The notes under the pieces were generated by a model that searched no databases, was not told the origin of the DNA, and saw only the letters and a program-made list of their open reading frames with translations. This document shows, piece by piece, positions 34,906 through 48,000 of a stretch of DNA of 64,000 nucleotides. The position numbers and the translations under genes were made by a program. The number at the start of each line of letters is the position of its first letter. Within the stretch, counting starts at the first letter, position 1. Location: the NCBI RefSeq assembly GCF_025118155.1, contig NW_026251394.1, positions 806,001 to 870,000 on the forward strand, given 5' to 3'. Source of the DNA: Cokeromyces recurvatus (taxonomy: Eukaryota > Mucoromycota > Mucoromycetes > Mucorales > Mucoraceae).

Positions 34906-36370
34906 ATTATTTAATGAAATATAATTATATAAATAACCTTGCCGAGGCTCGTATTATAATTGTGGAGAGAAAGATGATGTATGCTTGTTTGTGCTCGTGT
35001 GTGAGAGAGAGAGGGGGAGACAGATTTTATTAATCATTAGATTTCTTTGTTTCTTCCTTGTATCGGTAATTACTATGTACCGAATACATAAAAACAGTTA
35101 TATAATGACGTTACTTTTTTATATTCCGAATATCCGTTTTTTTTTTTTTTTTTATTATTTCTTATTTATTCATTTATTATTACTGTGCAGTGATAATAAA
35201 TTTTATAATAATAAGAATAATCCCTTTATATTAGAAAAATAACTTTTATTTTCTTATTACTGGTTTTCAACAAGTGAAAAAAGAAAGGAGAAGAAGGCAA
35301 ATGATAAACAAGGGTTAAAAAAAAAAGAAAAAAAAACAAAGTAAGTTTGCACTTACTGCTTATCCCTAAATGCATATTTCTTGGAAACTTTATGAAACAA
35401 AAAGTTAAAGTAGTATGTAAGTTTTCATAAATGTGCATTTTTTCGTTAATCGATAATTCTATTTTTAAAATAATGAGAATAGTAAAGAGGGACAGTCATG
35501 ATGATAATAAATGTTAATATTATGGTGGAGGGGAATGTTACACAGGCGCATCTAATAAAGTTTATAAAAAAAAAAAATAAAAATAAAAATAAAAATAGAA
35601 ACAAGTGTGTTTTTCTATAGAAAAAATTGTTGAAGCAACTAATAATAGTTCTTTTTTTTAAAAGTCAACTGTCATTTAAAGAAGAAGAAAAAAGTGGTAT
35701 GAATTAGGTCATCATCATCATCACTCAAAAAGGGGCCTTTTTTTTGTTGTTGTTTATTATATGCAGGTTAGGATTATTAAATAAATGTAAACAATATAAT
35801 AATTTTAATGGGAGTAAAAAAAAAAATATACATTTTTATATTATATTCACATGCTGCCGTTGCTGCTACATTGCCTCACGTGGATTTTATTTTGAAAACG
35901 GTATGGAAAAAAAAACAATGGAACACATATAGTATTATTATTAATATAAAATCACCTTTTTGCTGACTACATTTAGATTATTGTTTATGTATACAGTTTA
36001 TTATTACGTTACTACGTAATTTATTATAGTGTTGTTAGAAGCAGCAGCAGCAGCAGCAATAGTAGACCCTTATTTTTTTTTTACCATGGAAATGCGGAGT
36101 ATAATAATAATAATAATTACTACTGTATACTGTTATTCATTCAAAATATATGTAAAATGTACGTGTATGCCTTTTTTTTTTTTGTAATAGTAGTAATGAT
36201 GATAGAAAAAGGAGAAAAAAAGATAAGATCAACCAGGTAAAAATAGTAATGAAAAAAAAAAAGTTACGTAATAAAACAAGTAACGAGCCGATAAGTTGGT
36301 CCCTTTTTTTTTTTTTTTTTTTGCATCAAGATGAAACAAAATACACTTGTGAATTTTAAATTTTCAAACT

Positions 36371-36428
36371 AAAAAAATAAAAATAAAAATAAAATAAAAA
36401 AATAAAAATAAAAATAAAATAAAAAAAT
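36371..36428. repeat. 25-nt AT minisatellite, 2.3 copies
   Basis: The unit A7T-A5T-A5T-A4T (25 nt) occurs at 36371-36395 and 36396-36420, and restarts at 36421. The exact higher-order period distinguishes it from random A/T slippage. Confidence 0.85.
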
Positions 36429-36802
36429 AAAACTTTTTTTTTGTTTACTGCTAAATGAACAGGTCCCTGAGGAATTATTAAAGATAAAGCAGATTTTAAT
36501 ATAAAACTTACTTCTTTCTGCTATAAAATAGTAGTTTGAATTTTTTTTTTCTCTTTTATTAAATATAATATTCGTTTATGTATTGTCTTTTTAAAATCAT
36601 ACATGTAAACAAGTTATTGAACATAATCAATTATAAATGTCCTTTTTTCTGGTACTTAAGAAGCTGTCCTCCTAGAGGAGAAGTTTTAACGAAAAAGGAG
36701 AAAAAAAAACTTCTTTTTTGACCAACAATAACAAAGCCATAATAAATTTTTGATGTTATTACTATTATAACTATATCAATATTAATAACTTTATTATCAT
36801 AA

Positions 36803-36843
<41 letters not shown>

Positions 36844-37087
36844 CTTAATGTAAAGCTCTATTGTAAGAAAGCTTAATAATAATGCTTCTCCTTCTTTTTT
36901 ATATCTCTATTTAGATAAATATGAGTATTCTTTAATACAGATAAACAATGGTGGACTATTATTTTGTATAACGCATTGAAGTGAACAAAGTTGTTACACA
37001 TTTCTATTTATATTATTATTTAAATACATGCACTAATTATGCTTCAATATCTATTTTCTTTCGTATAATAAATATTTCAACTTTTAC

Positions 37088-37735
37088 ATGCAAAAATCGA
37101 TTATTTTAGTAGAATATGAAAAACCAAATAATAATTCAACTAAATTTCCTTCTCAACTAGAGAACATGAAACATAAAACAGAATGTATTTATTCTTCATT
37201 TAACAAAGATAACAATTCTTCCTTTAGTGAAAAGATAGAAGTAACAGACAATAGTCTTCAATCTTCTATAACAATACAACAAAGAGATAACATAGAAAAT
37301 AAAGAAATTATTCATATACCAAAACGTCATCAAAGTTATTTATATAATCCTATAATAAATGTAGATAAAATGAATTATCTTGAACGGAAAGCATATTGTA
37401 CAAATCAAGCATCATCATTTGTTGATAATAGCATCATCACATCCTCCCTTTTATCTACTAAAACAATGGCTTCTTTACCAAACGCATCGTCTACTGTCTC
37501 TCATCATCAAAAAAATGATAACTCCCAACTCCAACAGCCTGTCCTTCTTCCTAATAAAAATATAACAATACCAACCAGAAGAACAAGTAAAAACTATAGC
37601 AAAGATCCTGAGATCCAAGCAAAATTAAACGCTCTTATACTCAATAATACGAGTAGGAAAAGGGATCTTGTAATAAGAATGGATGGCTGTTTGAAAAAAG
37701 AAGAAGAAGGAGGAAGTGATAGTTATATTTTATAA
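37088..37735 (+). CDS. Hypothetical Asn/Ser-rich protein, unknown function
   Basis: A 215-codon frame without introns. Composition is rich in Asn, Ser, Lys and Ile, and most of it looks disordered. More ordered-looking pieces are HIPKRHQSYLYNPIINVDKM, NYLERKAYCTNQASSFVDNS and YSKDPEIQAKLNALILNNTS near the C-terminus. I recognise no domain. Codon use resembles neighbouring genes and the frame is much longer than chance frames in the flanking AT-rich DNA. It could be the first exon of a longer gene, but no downstream exon was found before UTP15. Confidence 0.6.
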   Translation: MQKSIILVEYEKPNNNSTKFPSQLENMKHKTECIYSSFNKDNNSSFSEKIEVTDNSLQSSITIQQRDNIENKEIIHIPKRHQSYLYNPIINVDKMNYLERKAYCTNQASSFVDNSIITSSLLSTKTMASLPNASSTVSHHQKNDNSQLQQPVLLPNKNITIPTRRTSKNYSKDPEIQAKLNALILNNTSRKRDLVIRMDGCLKKEEEGGSDSYIL

Positions 37736-37981
37736 TAATTTATTACAGAAATAAAGTACAATCTGATGATGATAGTCCTTGAGCTTATTAACAACGTTTA
37801 ACAATCATCATTCATGTTGTGGCGTAAAATGTGACTTTTAATCGTTCCTTGTATTTCTGACTTTTTTCCTAATTCAAACCATCTATTCGTATTTTTTTTT
37901 TTTTTTTTTTTTTTTTTATTTTATTTTGTGAGCCTTTTCTATTAAGCTTCAGTTATTCAATTTATACATATAAGCTCTATT

Positions 37982-39730
37982 ATGGACTATCAAAAAACTA
38001 TTATTAGAAAATATCCTAAACTTGCAACTACAAAAAATACTGCAGAAGCAAAATATTGGAAGCGATTCAAAGTATGCATTTAAATAAGCTTCTCATCGAT
38101 CCCAAAAAAGAAAAATTAATGTTTTATTTTATATATATATATATTCCTCTTCATGTAGTCTCCTATTGTCATTAAAGAATATGCGAGTGTAACTTCAATT
38201 TTCTTTTCACCTGTTTCACCTTATGACTTTGCTGTTACTTCATCAACACGTGTACAAGTCTATTCATCAAAGACACATCAACCTAAAAAGACCATTTCTC
38301 GATTTAAAGATATTGCTTATTCAGGTAGTTTTCGTCAAGATGGTAAACTTATTGTCGCTGGTGATGCTACTGGTCTTATTCAAATGTTTGATGTTGGCTC
38401 TCGTGCCATTCTAAGAACTTTTAAAGGTCATTTATTGTAAGTTTCATCCAATCTAATGTCTATTTAATGTATATGAATATAACTCTCTCTTTCTCTCTCT
38501 CTCTTTTTTTTTTAAAAAAAAAATAGACCTACTCAAGTTACTCAATTTTCAACTAACAAATCTAATATTTTATCAGCATCAGACGATAAAACGGTACGTA
38601 TTTGGGATATTCCAACAGGCGAAAGTGTAAATATTTTTGAAGAACATGAAGATTATGTTAGAGCAGGTGTTGTTAGTCAAGATAATCCTAACTTAGTTGT
38701 CAGTGGTTCATATGATCAAACTGTGAAATTATGGGATATGAGACAAAGTGGTAGTGTGATGACCATGAGCCATGGTGCACCTATTGAATCTCTTTTGATC
38801 TATCCTAATGGGGGAGCCATCATTTCTTCAGGTGGACCTGTTGTTAAAGTATGGGATTTATTGAGTGGTGGACGTTGTATTCATACATTAGGCAACCATC
38901 AAAAGACAGTGACTAGTATGTGTTTTGATGGAACAGCATCTCGATTGGTGACAGGTTCATTAGATCAACATGTCAAAATCTATGATGTTCAGGATTATAA
39001 GGTTGTGCATAGCGTAAAATACCCTGCACCTATTTTGAGTGTGGGACTCTCTCCTGATGATACTCATCTTGCAGCTGGTATGGCAAATGGTTTATTATCT
39101 ATTCGTCAACGACAATTAAAGGCCTCTGAAAAGACACTTAAGAAAAAGACACAAGATTATATTCGAGGAGGAACTTATAAATATTTTATGCGTGGACAAT
39201 CCAATACGGCCGTGAATGATGATTATGTTGTAGAACATACAAAGAGACAGAGATTAAGTAAATACGACCAATATATGAAAGTCTTTCAATATGCCAATGC
39301 CTTGGATGAAGTGTTACGAACTAATATTCATAGTCCTGTCATCGTCAGTGCTGTCCTTCAAGAACTTATTCATCGTGATGGTCTTAAACAAGCTATTACG
39401 GGTCGTGATGACGTATCATTAGAACCTCTTTTACGTTTCTTAATTCGAAATATTCATCAGCCTAGATTTACAAATTTGTTAGTTGATGTCTCAGAAGCTG
39501 TTATTGGTAAGTAATAAAGAAAGAAAGAAAGAGAAAGACAGTTTATTTACTTTTGCTGAATAGATTGCTATAGTCGCGTATTTGGACAGTCACCACTTAT
39601 TGATGATCTTATATCTCGTTTAACACATAAAGTAAAACAAGAGATTCAACTTCAAAAAGATCTTATCGAAACGATGGCTACATTAGATATGTTATTTACT
39701 AAATCAGGTTCAGCTGTTTTCAATAAATAG
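37982..39730 (+). CDS. UTP15: UTP15, U3 snoRNP / SSU processome WD40 protein
   Basis: Four exons give about 505 residues. WD40 repeats run over residues 40-340: ATGLIQMFDVGSRAILRTFK, SASDDKTVRIWDIPTGESVN, VVSGSYDQTVKLWDMRQSGS and VTGSLDQHVKIYDVQDYKVV. The C-terminal helical UTP15_C domain follows (KYDQYMKVFQYANALDEVLR, LIRNIHQPRFTNLLVDVSEA). The start MDYQKTIIRKYPKLATTKNT is typical of the family. Utp15 belongs to the t-UTP/UtpA subcomplex that couples rDNA transcription with 18S pre-rRNA processing in the nucleolus. Splice joints are in frame: KRFK|SPIV, GHLL|PTQV, AVI|DCYS. A 117-bp nested inverted repeat lies 43 nt after the stop. Confidence 0.93.
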
Positions 39731-39772
39731 TATAGATTGATTCCCTTTATTCCTGTTATTATGGTTAAATAA

Positions 39773-39889
39773 GAATGATCAAGTGAACGACAGGAGACTA
39801 CTATAGAATAATAATAACAATACTACTACTACTAGTAGTGGTAGTAGTAGTAGTAGTAATAGTAGAATTGCAATGTCACTTGATCATTC
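39773..39889. repeat. 117-bp nested inverted repeat (hairpin / MITE-like)
   Basis: The outer arms are a perfect 14-bp inverted repeat: GAATGATCAAGTGA at 39773-39786 and its complement at 39876-39889. Nested inside are CTACTAT (39798-39804) against ATAGTAG (39859-39865), and (ACT)4 at 39822-39833 against the following (AGT)n. The centre CTAG lies at 39832-39835. Complementarity continues imperfectly beyond the arms. It lies between UTP15 and the next start. No clear target-site duplication was found. Confidence 0.8.
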
Positions 39890-40024
39890 CTAATATTATA
39901 TTGTTGATATGTAGTAGCGGATATTTAAAATAATAAAAAAATGCCTGCAAATATAATGACAAAGATCAATTCCCACTTTTTCTTTTTCATTTTTTCATTT
40001 TTCATTTTTTAAATATCTATCATC

Positions 40025-40701
40025 ATGTCCAAATATCAATACGAAACTGTTAAAGTGCAAGTCTTTCCTGAAGGAATTGCACATGTGCAGTTAAATAGAC
40101 CAAATAAATTAAATGCATTTAATGATCAGTAAGTGCTTGTATTATAATTTCATAAGAAAAGGAAATCATACTCTTCTTTTTTTTTTTGTATAGGCTTATT
40201 GTTGATGTGAGAGCCATTTTTCGTGATATTTCTGATGATAATAATATCTTGGTCGTCATTATTTCTGGCTCAGGTCGTATGTTTACTGCTGGCCTAGATT
40301 GTAAAGAATAGTATATTATTTTTTTTTTTAAAAAAAAAAAGAAGAAGAAAAATGATAATAATAATAAAACATCAGTGACAGAAACAAGTCTTAAAAGTTT
40401 AAATGTGGGTGATCCTGCTCGTGCTGCTTACAGAAATCGAGCTCATATCCAAGATTTTCAAAATGCTTTTACAGCTATCGAAGAATGTACAAAGCCTGTA
40501 ATTGCAGCTGTCCATAATGCCTGCTTTGGTGCCGGTGTTGATTTAATTACTGCTTGTGATATTCGTTATTGTACAAAAGATTCCTTTTTTTGTGTAAAAG
40601 AAGTAGATGTTGGACTTGCTGCTGATGTCGGTTCTTTACAACGTCTTCCAAAGGTCATTGGTAATCATAGTCTTGTTCGTGAGCTTTGCTTGACGGGTCG
40701 C

Positions 40702-40752
<51 letters not shown>

Positions 40753-41280
40753 ACAAAAGCATTTATTAACTACATAATTAATCTATTTTTTTTTTCTTTT
40801 AGTATGTATGCTAAAGAAGCTTTAGAATGTGGATTTGTTAACAAAGTAACCGAAAATCAAGAAGCTGTTTTAGGTAATAATATATTAAACCCCCCCCTCC
40901 CCATTTTGCGTTAATCAGGTTTATATTGTATTATATAGCTGAAGCCTTTGCTATTGCTAAAATTATCGCTTCCAAGTCCCCAGTTGCTGTTTTGGGCACA
41001 AAGTATGTATATAAATAATCAAAGATAAGCTTGTACTTATTGTTTTTCATTATTATTATTACAGACATTTATTGAATTATTCTCGCGATCATTCAGTTGC
41101 TGAAGGTTTGGCCTATACAGTCACCTGGAATTCAGCTATGTTAAATACAGAGGTAACTACGATTAATTTATATATATGTATATAATCTTGTAATAAATAT
41201 AACATATAATACTATAGGATATTCCACTTTCAATCCAAGCATTTGTTACAAAGAAGCCTGCAAAATATTCTAAACTCTAG
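40025..41280 (+). CDS. Delta3,5-delta2,4-dienoyl-CoA isomerase (ECH1-like), peroxisomal
   Basis: About six exons give about 280 residues of the crotonase fold. MSKYQYETVKVQVFPEGIAH and VQLNRPNKLNAFND open the fold; SGSGRMFTAGLDL and AAVHNACFGAGVDLITACDI build the oxyanion-hole region. EVDVGLAADVGSLQRLPKVI contains the acidic residues diagnostic of dienoyl-CoA isomerases, which shift conjugated double bonds during oxidation of unsaturated fatty acids. The C-terminus is KYSKL, a canonical type-1 peroxisomal signal. The second intron must begin at 40301 (GATT|GTAAAG) and end at 40374; reading on instead gives DCKE and a stop. The next intron contains A44 (40706-40749). Confidence 0.92.
40706..40749. 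repeat. A44 homopolymer inside an ECH1 intron
   Basis: An uninterrupted A run that begins 2 nt after the GT donor (CAA|GTAAAA) of the intron in the dienoyl-CoA isomerase gene. Confidence 0.9.
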
Positions 41281-41524
41281 ATGCTTTAGTAAATATTGAT
41301 AAATAGGATCCACTAATAGTTTTAAATATAAGCATTATTCAGAGAAAAAAGTCTTATAAAAAAAACAATATGCATCTATTTTTTTTTTTTAACCGCTGAG
41401 CTGGAAATACACATATTTTTTTTTCGGGCTATAATGGCCGTCATTCGGGGTTTTTTTTTTTTTTATCATTATGAAAAAAAAATAAAATAAAATAACTACA
41501 CTTTTTATTTTCTTCTCTTTTATA

Positions 41525-41967
41525 ATGTTACAAACGAATTCAATAAGTTCCGCCTTAAATGAGAGTATGAGTTCAACACTTGTTACGCCTGAGCAGTTAA
41601 AAACCTTTCTGACAGAAGCACCACTCATGTATAAGAATAAGCTTCATAAAGGCGCAAAAAAGCACATTTTGACAAACTGCTATCGTTCATTATGGAGCAA
41701 TGATCTCGACTTGATGCAAAAATATTTTTTTAAAGAAGGCCTTTCAGATAGTGACAATCTTTCTCAACTACTTGAAAAATACAACTTGTTTGGTTCTGAG
41801 CAACATGACCACGAAGACCAACAGTCTAATCCTAACCTAAGCATAAATAAAGATGATGAACCAGAGTATTGGGAAAGTCAAAGAGGAAAACAATGTGGAC
41901 ATTTATTTAAAAAAGGTGAAAGTGTTTATCGTTGCAGGTAAATAATAATAATAATAATATGCCTTGG

Positions 41968-42008
<41 letters not shown>

Positions 42009-45000
42009 AAATTTTTTATTCATGTAGAAATTGTGGTCTTGACGATACATGTGTCATGTGTTCTAAATGCTTTCATTCAACAAACCACGATGGTCATGAT
42101 GTCAAGATATGGATCAGTCGAGGTGCTGGTGGTTGTTGTGATTGTGGCGATCCTGAAGCATGGAAAATACCTTTAGAATGCTCTATTCATTCTCTCAATG
42201 CCGCTTCAAAGATACCCGACTCTTCCATGTCAGCGCAACATCAACTTGAACCATTGTCATCAGTACCTCAAAGCATCATTCATTCAGTACGTAAAACAAT
42301 CTCAGTTGTACTTGACTATATTTTAGAAACGTTTGCTACATCACCTGAAGATGTTATTTCAGTTGGTACTACGGAATCTATCAAGCAAGATTGTTATCAT
42401 TCTCATGAAGCTTTAGGTTTGCCAGTTAATGCACCCAATCAAACTTATTCTTGCATCTTGTGGAATGACGAAAAGCATTCATTTGATGCTGTTATTAATA
42501 TTGTCTGCGAAGCACTAGGCTGTACAAAAGAGGAAGCTGCGTATTGTGCTGAATGTGTGGACGAATATGGACGTCACATTATCAAAGAATCTACTGACAT
42601 TGATGAACTTATTCGAATTGCAGATACGATCAACTCTATTAATTTAGCTGTCACTATTTGCTCCTCACAAAAGACATTACGTGAAGAAATTGCTGGTTTA
42701 TTGTTAGACTGGCTTAAAGACTTGACAGGTGGCCGATACAAATTCTTTAGTAATGTGGATAGTGGAAGCTGTATTATACGTGATATTATCTGTGAAGTCC
42801 TTTCAGAAGATTGGGTCCTTCGTCCTGAACTTGCTTGGCTATCTATTCGTTATAGAAGAGAAAGAATGCCTGAAGATGAGAACGATGAGTTTGATTTAGA
42901 AAGCGCCGACACTGATATGGGCAATGACGAGGGAAATGATGATATGGTATTTATTGATGATATGGAAGATATAAATGAAGAAGATGTTCTCTTGGATGAG
43001 GATCAAATCGATCACTTTTTTAACCATTTGAATGAAGAAGGCTCAGATGATGGTGATTATGAGGATGCTGATGAAATGCCTACTATTTCTTTTCAAATAG
43101 AGCAAAATAATGACATGGATACGGATGAAGTAGAAGATACAAATCTATCTACTCGTCAGCCTATCTCTGTTGAAAATACAACAAGAAGACGTCAAAGTGA
43201 TGTTCCATCCACCAATCAAACAGATGCACATATCTTATCTACATCTCATTCATCTCAAGGTCGTTACAATGAAGCTTTGAAAAGAAGAAGATTATCTTCA
43301 TCTTCTCAATCTAAAGGTCATAAAAGCCACAAGCCTCGTGATATCTTGGATATGGAATGGAATTTAGAAGCTTGGCTTGAATACACGAATAGATTAGAAT
43401 CAGAAGAAAGAGAGTTGGCAGAAAAATTAGGAATTCCAATTGAGAACGAGGAGGTTACTACGAGTCGCCATATGAATACACATCTGAAGAAAGAATTTAA
43501 GCGTAAACTTCGTTTAGATTATCTTTTACAATTTGACTTGCGTCTTTGGAAAACTGCTCGTGTAAGCATCAAGGACTTACTTATCGGTACCTTTATTTCA
43601 AATTTCCAATATAGGCCTATTCTGGGTACTCGATTTGCTCGTAACTATCCAGAATTAGTGGATGCATTCTTCTTTAAGGATAGAGAACCTGAAAATTCGA
43701 TAAGCACTCTATCAGTTCAACTCTTGACTGTACCTACTGTAGCATCCATGCTTGTAAAAGAATATAAATTCTTTGAAATTGTTTGTACAATTCTTGAAAA
43801 TTTCTTTTTGACAGATCATATTTATATGACGCTTCCTGAAGAGTATTCTCGAGCTCAAGTGGATTGTTCATCTAGAGCTATTGGTCGTCATCGATATGCG
43901 TATACTATTTTCGATTTAAGATATGTCATGAATGCTGAACAAGTAAAAGCAGTTATTTCCAAAAACCCTCTCTATCTTCGTCATTTTGTTGATATGCTGT
44001 ATCAATTCCAAGAGATGGATCCACTTCTACGGAAGGCAGATGCACATGTTGAATTTGAATCTCAATCCTGGGTAACAGCATTTAACATGACACTTCAAAC
44101 TTCAAAATTATGTCGTCTCTTTGCTGGATGTTTTGGATCCTCAGAGATGAATGTTCATGAAGCCTCTCGTAATCTTTGTCGCTCTATTTATCGTGTCCTT
44201 AAAGAGATTGTAGACTGGAATCCTATTCTGGTATCACGTAAAGTTGATGGTGAACCTATTCCTGATACAAGAATCAAGATTAAAGGTCTAAAGGAGCAAC
44301 AATTTCATCAGATTAATACACCTAATGCAGGTGTTTTTGAAATTATTGATTATGATATTACTAAAAATCCAGTCTCATTTCATCATCCCTTCCACTGGTT
44401 ATTGTCTGAACTCTTTGAAAACGTATCCTTGTTACATCCAGCTGTTTTAAATGAGCTTGGTTGGTTAGGTGGCTTTAAACAGATGGTGAATAATGCCTTT
44501 CAAGATAAAAACCACGATATGTTTTTAATGGTCCTTGAATATCCTATCAGAACCATTGCATTACTTGCTCAAATTAATTGCGGTGTTTGGGTCAGAAACG
44601 GATATAATATTCGTAACCAGGTAATAAGAATGAATGCAATTAATACTTATATATATATATGTATGTATATAACTCTTATTTTATGTATACACATTGTAGG
44701 CTCATTCATATAGAGACGTTAATGTAAGAGAAAGTACTCTAGATTGTGATATTTACTTGCTTCAAGTGGGTCTTACTGTATGTGATAGTAATCAAATCCT
44801 ATTGACTCTGATGGATAGATTCCAGCTTGTTGAATGGTTTAGAGGAAAACCTGATAAATTGTCTACGTATGATGCAAATCAAATGAATTATATGGTTGAA
44901 GAGTTTTTGAATCTGTTAATTATTTGCGCTACTGAACATGGATACGCATCAGGTACATCCATCGAACAACGTATTGGACAATCTATTATTCAATTCCTCG

Positions 45001-48000
45001 GTATATCGAGTATGGCCTATTCGGAGTTACTCAAACTGATCCCTGAAAGCCTTACAGAGCATGAATCCTTTGAAACTCAGCTTAACCAACTTGCTAACTT
45101 TAAGGCACCAGATGGACTGAATGATAAAGGTTTATATGAACTCAAACCTGAATATATTGATGAAATTGAACCTTATTACTGGCATTACACTCGTAACCAA
45201 CGTGAAGAAGCCCAAAATGTTCTTAAAAAGAGATGGAACCAACTTCATCCTGATAACAAACTAAGTGAAAAAGAAGAATTCTTATTGATTCCTAAATCAA
45301 GACGTATCGAAGTTGGGCCCTTTAGACAACTAGGACAATTTTTACATTCCCATGTTCTTTGTCAGATTATTGCTTATGCGCTTTGGGATGCCAAGTTCCA
45401 TAAGGAATCCAAGAGTGACACAATGCTAGATGAGGCTCTCTATTTGGGTATGCTTGCAGTGACAGATCCCAACAGTTCTGCAAGTGAACTAGCTTTCATG
45501 AAGGTGAAAGGTAAAAATAGAGCGGATGTATACATTGACGAGTCTACTACGAAGCACTTTGTTGATTTTGCTGAAAGTGATGAATACTCTATTCAAATTA
45601 ATGAAATTGAAAAAACACATGCATCTTTATTACTTATTTTATTGCGTTGCTTGAATGATCCAGAACTCAGCCATGCCCACAAGCGTTTGCAATTCATTGT
45701 TGACAAGATTGAGTATTTCGGTTCTCAAAAATCTAAAGAGTTGATTGCTGATTGGAAGGAAAGAAAATTGATGGAAAGTAAAGTGAAGATGGAACGTGAT
45801 GGTGGAAGCAGTACCTCTGAATATGAGAAAAAGAAAGCTGCTGCTAAAGCTCGACAAGCTGCTATTATGTCCCAGTTTGCAAAGGCACAAACACAGTTTA
45901 TGGAAAAACATGCTAATCTTTATAAAGTTGAAGGAGAAGAAGAAGAAGAAGAAGCTGTACAAGAGAATGAACCAGTAAAGGATGAACTTGTCCCTGAAGA
46001 TGATTTTGAAATCGTTCGCAAATGTCATTTCCCTGCTGATAGTTGTATCGTTTGTCAAGAAGAACTAAATGATACTAAATTATTTGGCATGCTTGGCTTA
46101 ATTCAACAATCTAATCTTCATCGACTTACCCTTTTAAATAATAAAGATGTAATGGTTGATGTTTTGGAAAGTAGCCAAAATTCAAATCCTTGGGCTACTA
46201 CTACTACTACTAAAGATGATCAGTCTTCCTTTATTGGTTTCCCTGCTGATGCTCATGTTTCTGGTTTGGATATTTCTTCATGTGGCCATTTGATGCATGC
46301 TGACTGTTTTGAAACATATCAAAAGTCAGTAGAGAATCAGTTATTAGGTGAATTTGGTAGAATGTTCCCATTCTCTATATCACCTAAAAGTCGTTTCCTT
46401 TGTCCTCTTTGCAAAGCATTGGGTAATGTACTTGTTCCAGTTGTGTGGAAGGGGAAAAAGGAATCATTTCCAGGGGTCATGGCTCCTTCATCAGATTATG
46501 CTAATTTAACGAAACATATGAAAGATGCGGCAGCAAAGTTGCGAAAGAATTTTGAACATATTCCTGGATCCTTTGATGAGGAAGTACCATTTATCAGTAA
46601 TGATCCTAACTTGGTTATCAGTGATACAAACAAATTAAGACACATCTATAACCAGCTTATGAAGGTCATGCATGCGACTATCGAAAGGAGACCCCTGGAA
46701 CATCCATTAAATTTACCTGACTCTCTATTAAATTTGTATGACATGTATGCTTATACAATTGCTAATTTTGAAATCGCTCAACGAGGTACTGAAGGTACTC
46801 GAGCAAGGGATCTTATGGTTGAGCATACTGGTACATTTATTGATGATGTTTCGAATACATCACAGATGCTTCTCAAGATCCTCGGCATGACAAACACTCT
46901 TATTCGAGAATTGATGAATACGCCCTGGCAAGCAGAGGATCGATTTACAAGAGAAAGATTAGCTTTACAAGCAATCAATCAATTCATGCCAAAGACAATA
47001 ACATATCTTGTTGAGGATATGATTGAAGCAGATAGTCTAAAACCACTCTTGGCAGATGATTCATTTAGAGCTTTAGTGCGCATGAGTTTTGTTATCCATG
47101 ACGTACCATCCGTTGAAATTCATCATTTACTGCGAACTATGTATATTGCAGAATTAACCAAGACTATTGTTGCCATTGTTCAAAGTGTTTTAGATGATAA
47201 ACGATTATTAAAGGATACAAAGATTACTCAGCTTCTACAAACACTCAATCAACAACAGACAACAACAACAGCAACTACTACAGATGTAAAGCAATTTGTA
47301 ACTTACATTCTTGAATCCTTTCAAATTCCTCAAGCATCCATTGAGAAGTTCTTTGATATCATACAACCTAGTGCCCTCTTATCACTCATCCGTACCTTCC
47401 TCCTTCCCTTTTTACGTAAATCCTTATTATTTATGGTTGTCTGTCATGGGTTTATTCCACAAAATCCTCCAGAGAATATGGATGAAGGGAAACAAGAATT
47501 TGAAAATCTGTTAGATATTTTGAGGTTACCAGGATTGAATACCGTTTTTGATTTGCAACCATTTGAACAAGATCTAATTAAAGGATGGTGTGATGATTAT
47601 TTGAATCATTCAGCACAACAACGACAACTTCAAAAGCCGATATTATCTATCTCACTTAACTTGCCTACTCAGTATAAAATGACGACATTACCTTATCGCT
47701 TAGATGAGTTACTAGACGAGAGTTCAAAACGAGTATGTAGGAAATGCAAGACGGTACCTGAACATTCTGCTATCTGCTTAATTTGTGGAACATTTGTCTG
47801 TGCTCGTAGATTTTGTTGCACTGAAGGTAGTAAAGGAGAATGTAACACACATATGAAAAGGTAAGAAAGAAAGAGAAAGGAATGTGTATAGTTAATTAAA
47901 ACAAACATCTGTAGTTGTGGAGGTGAAATTGGTATTTATTTGATGATTAAGGATTGCTTCCTTTTGTTATTGCATGATAATGGAGGAAGTATTATGAATG

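Larger units (their letters stand above)
34234..37087. other. Long intergenic region of AT-rich repeats, no gene seen
   Basis: This 2.85 kb stretch is dominated by (A)nT arrays (34733-34905, 36371-36431), homopolymers (A37 at 36805-36841), a (GCA)6 microsatellite at about 36042-36059 and ATA/ATT tracts. Frames of 60-85 codons here (34256-34471, 34985-35242, 35744-35932) are low complexity and unsupported. Confidence 0.6.

Noticed and set aside
40287..40312. Isomerase reading on as GLDCKE then stop
   Set aside because: The donor GATT|GTAAAG at 40301 gives GLDLTETS, which matches the family, so the stop is intronic and not a broken gene.
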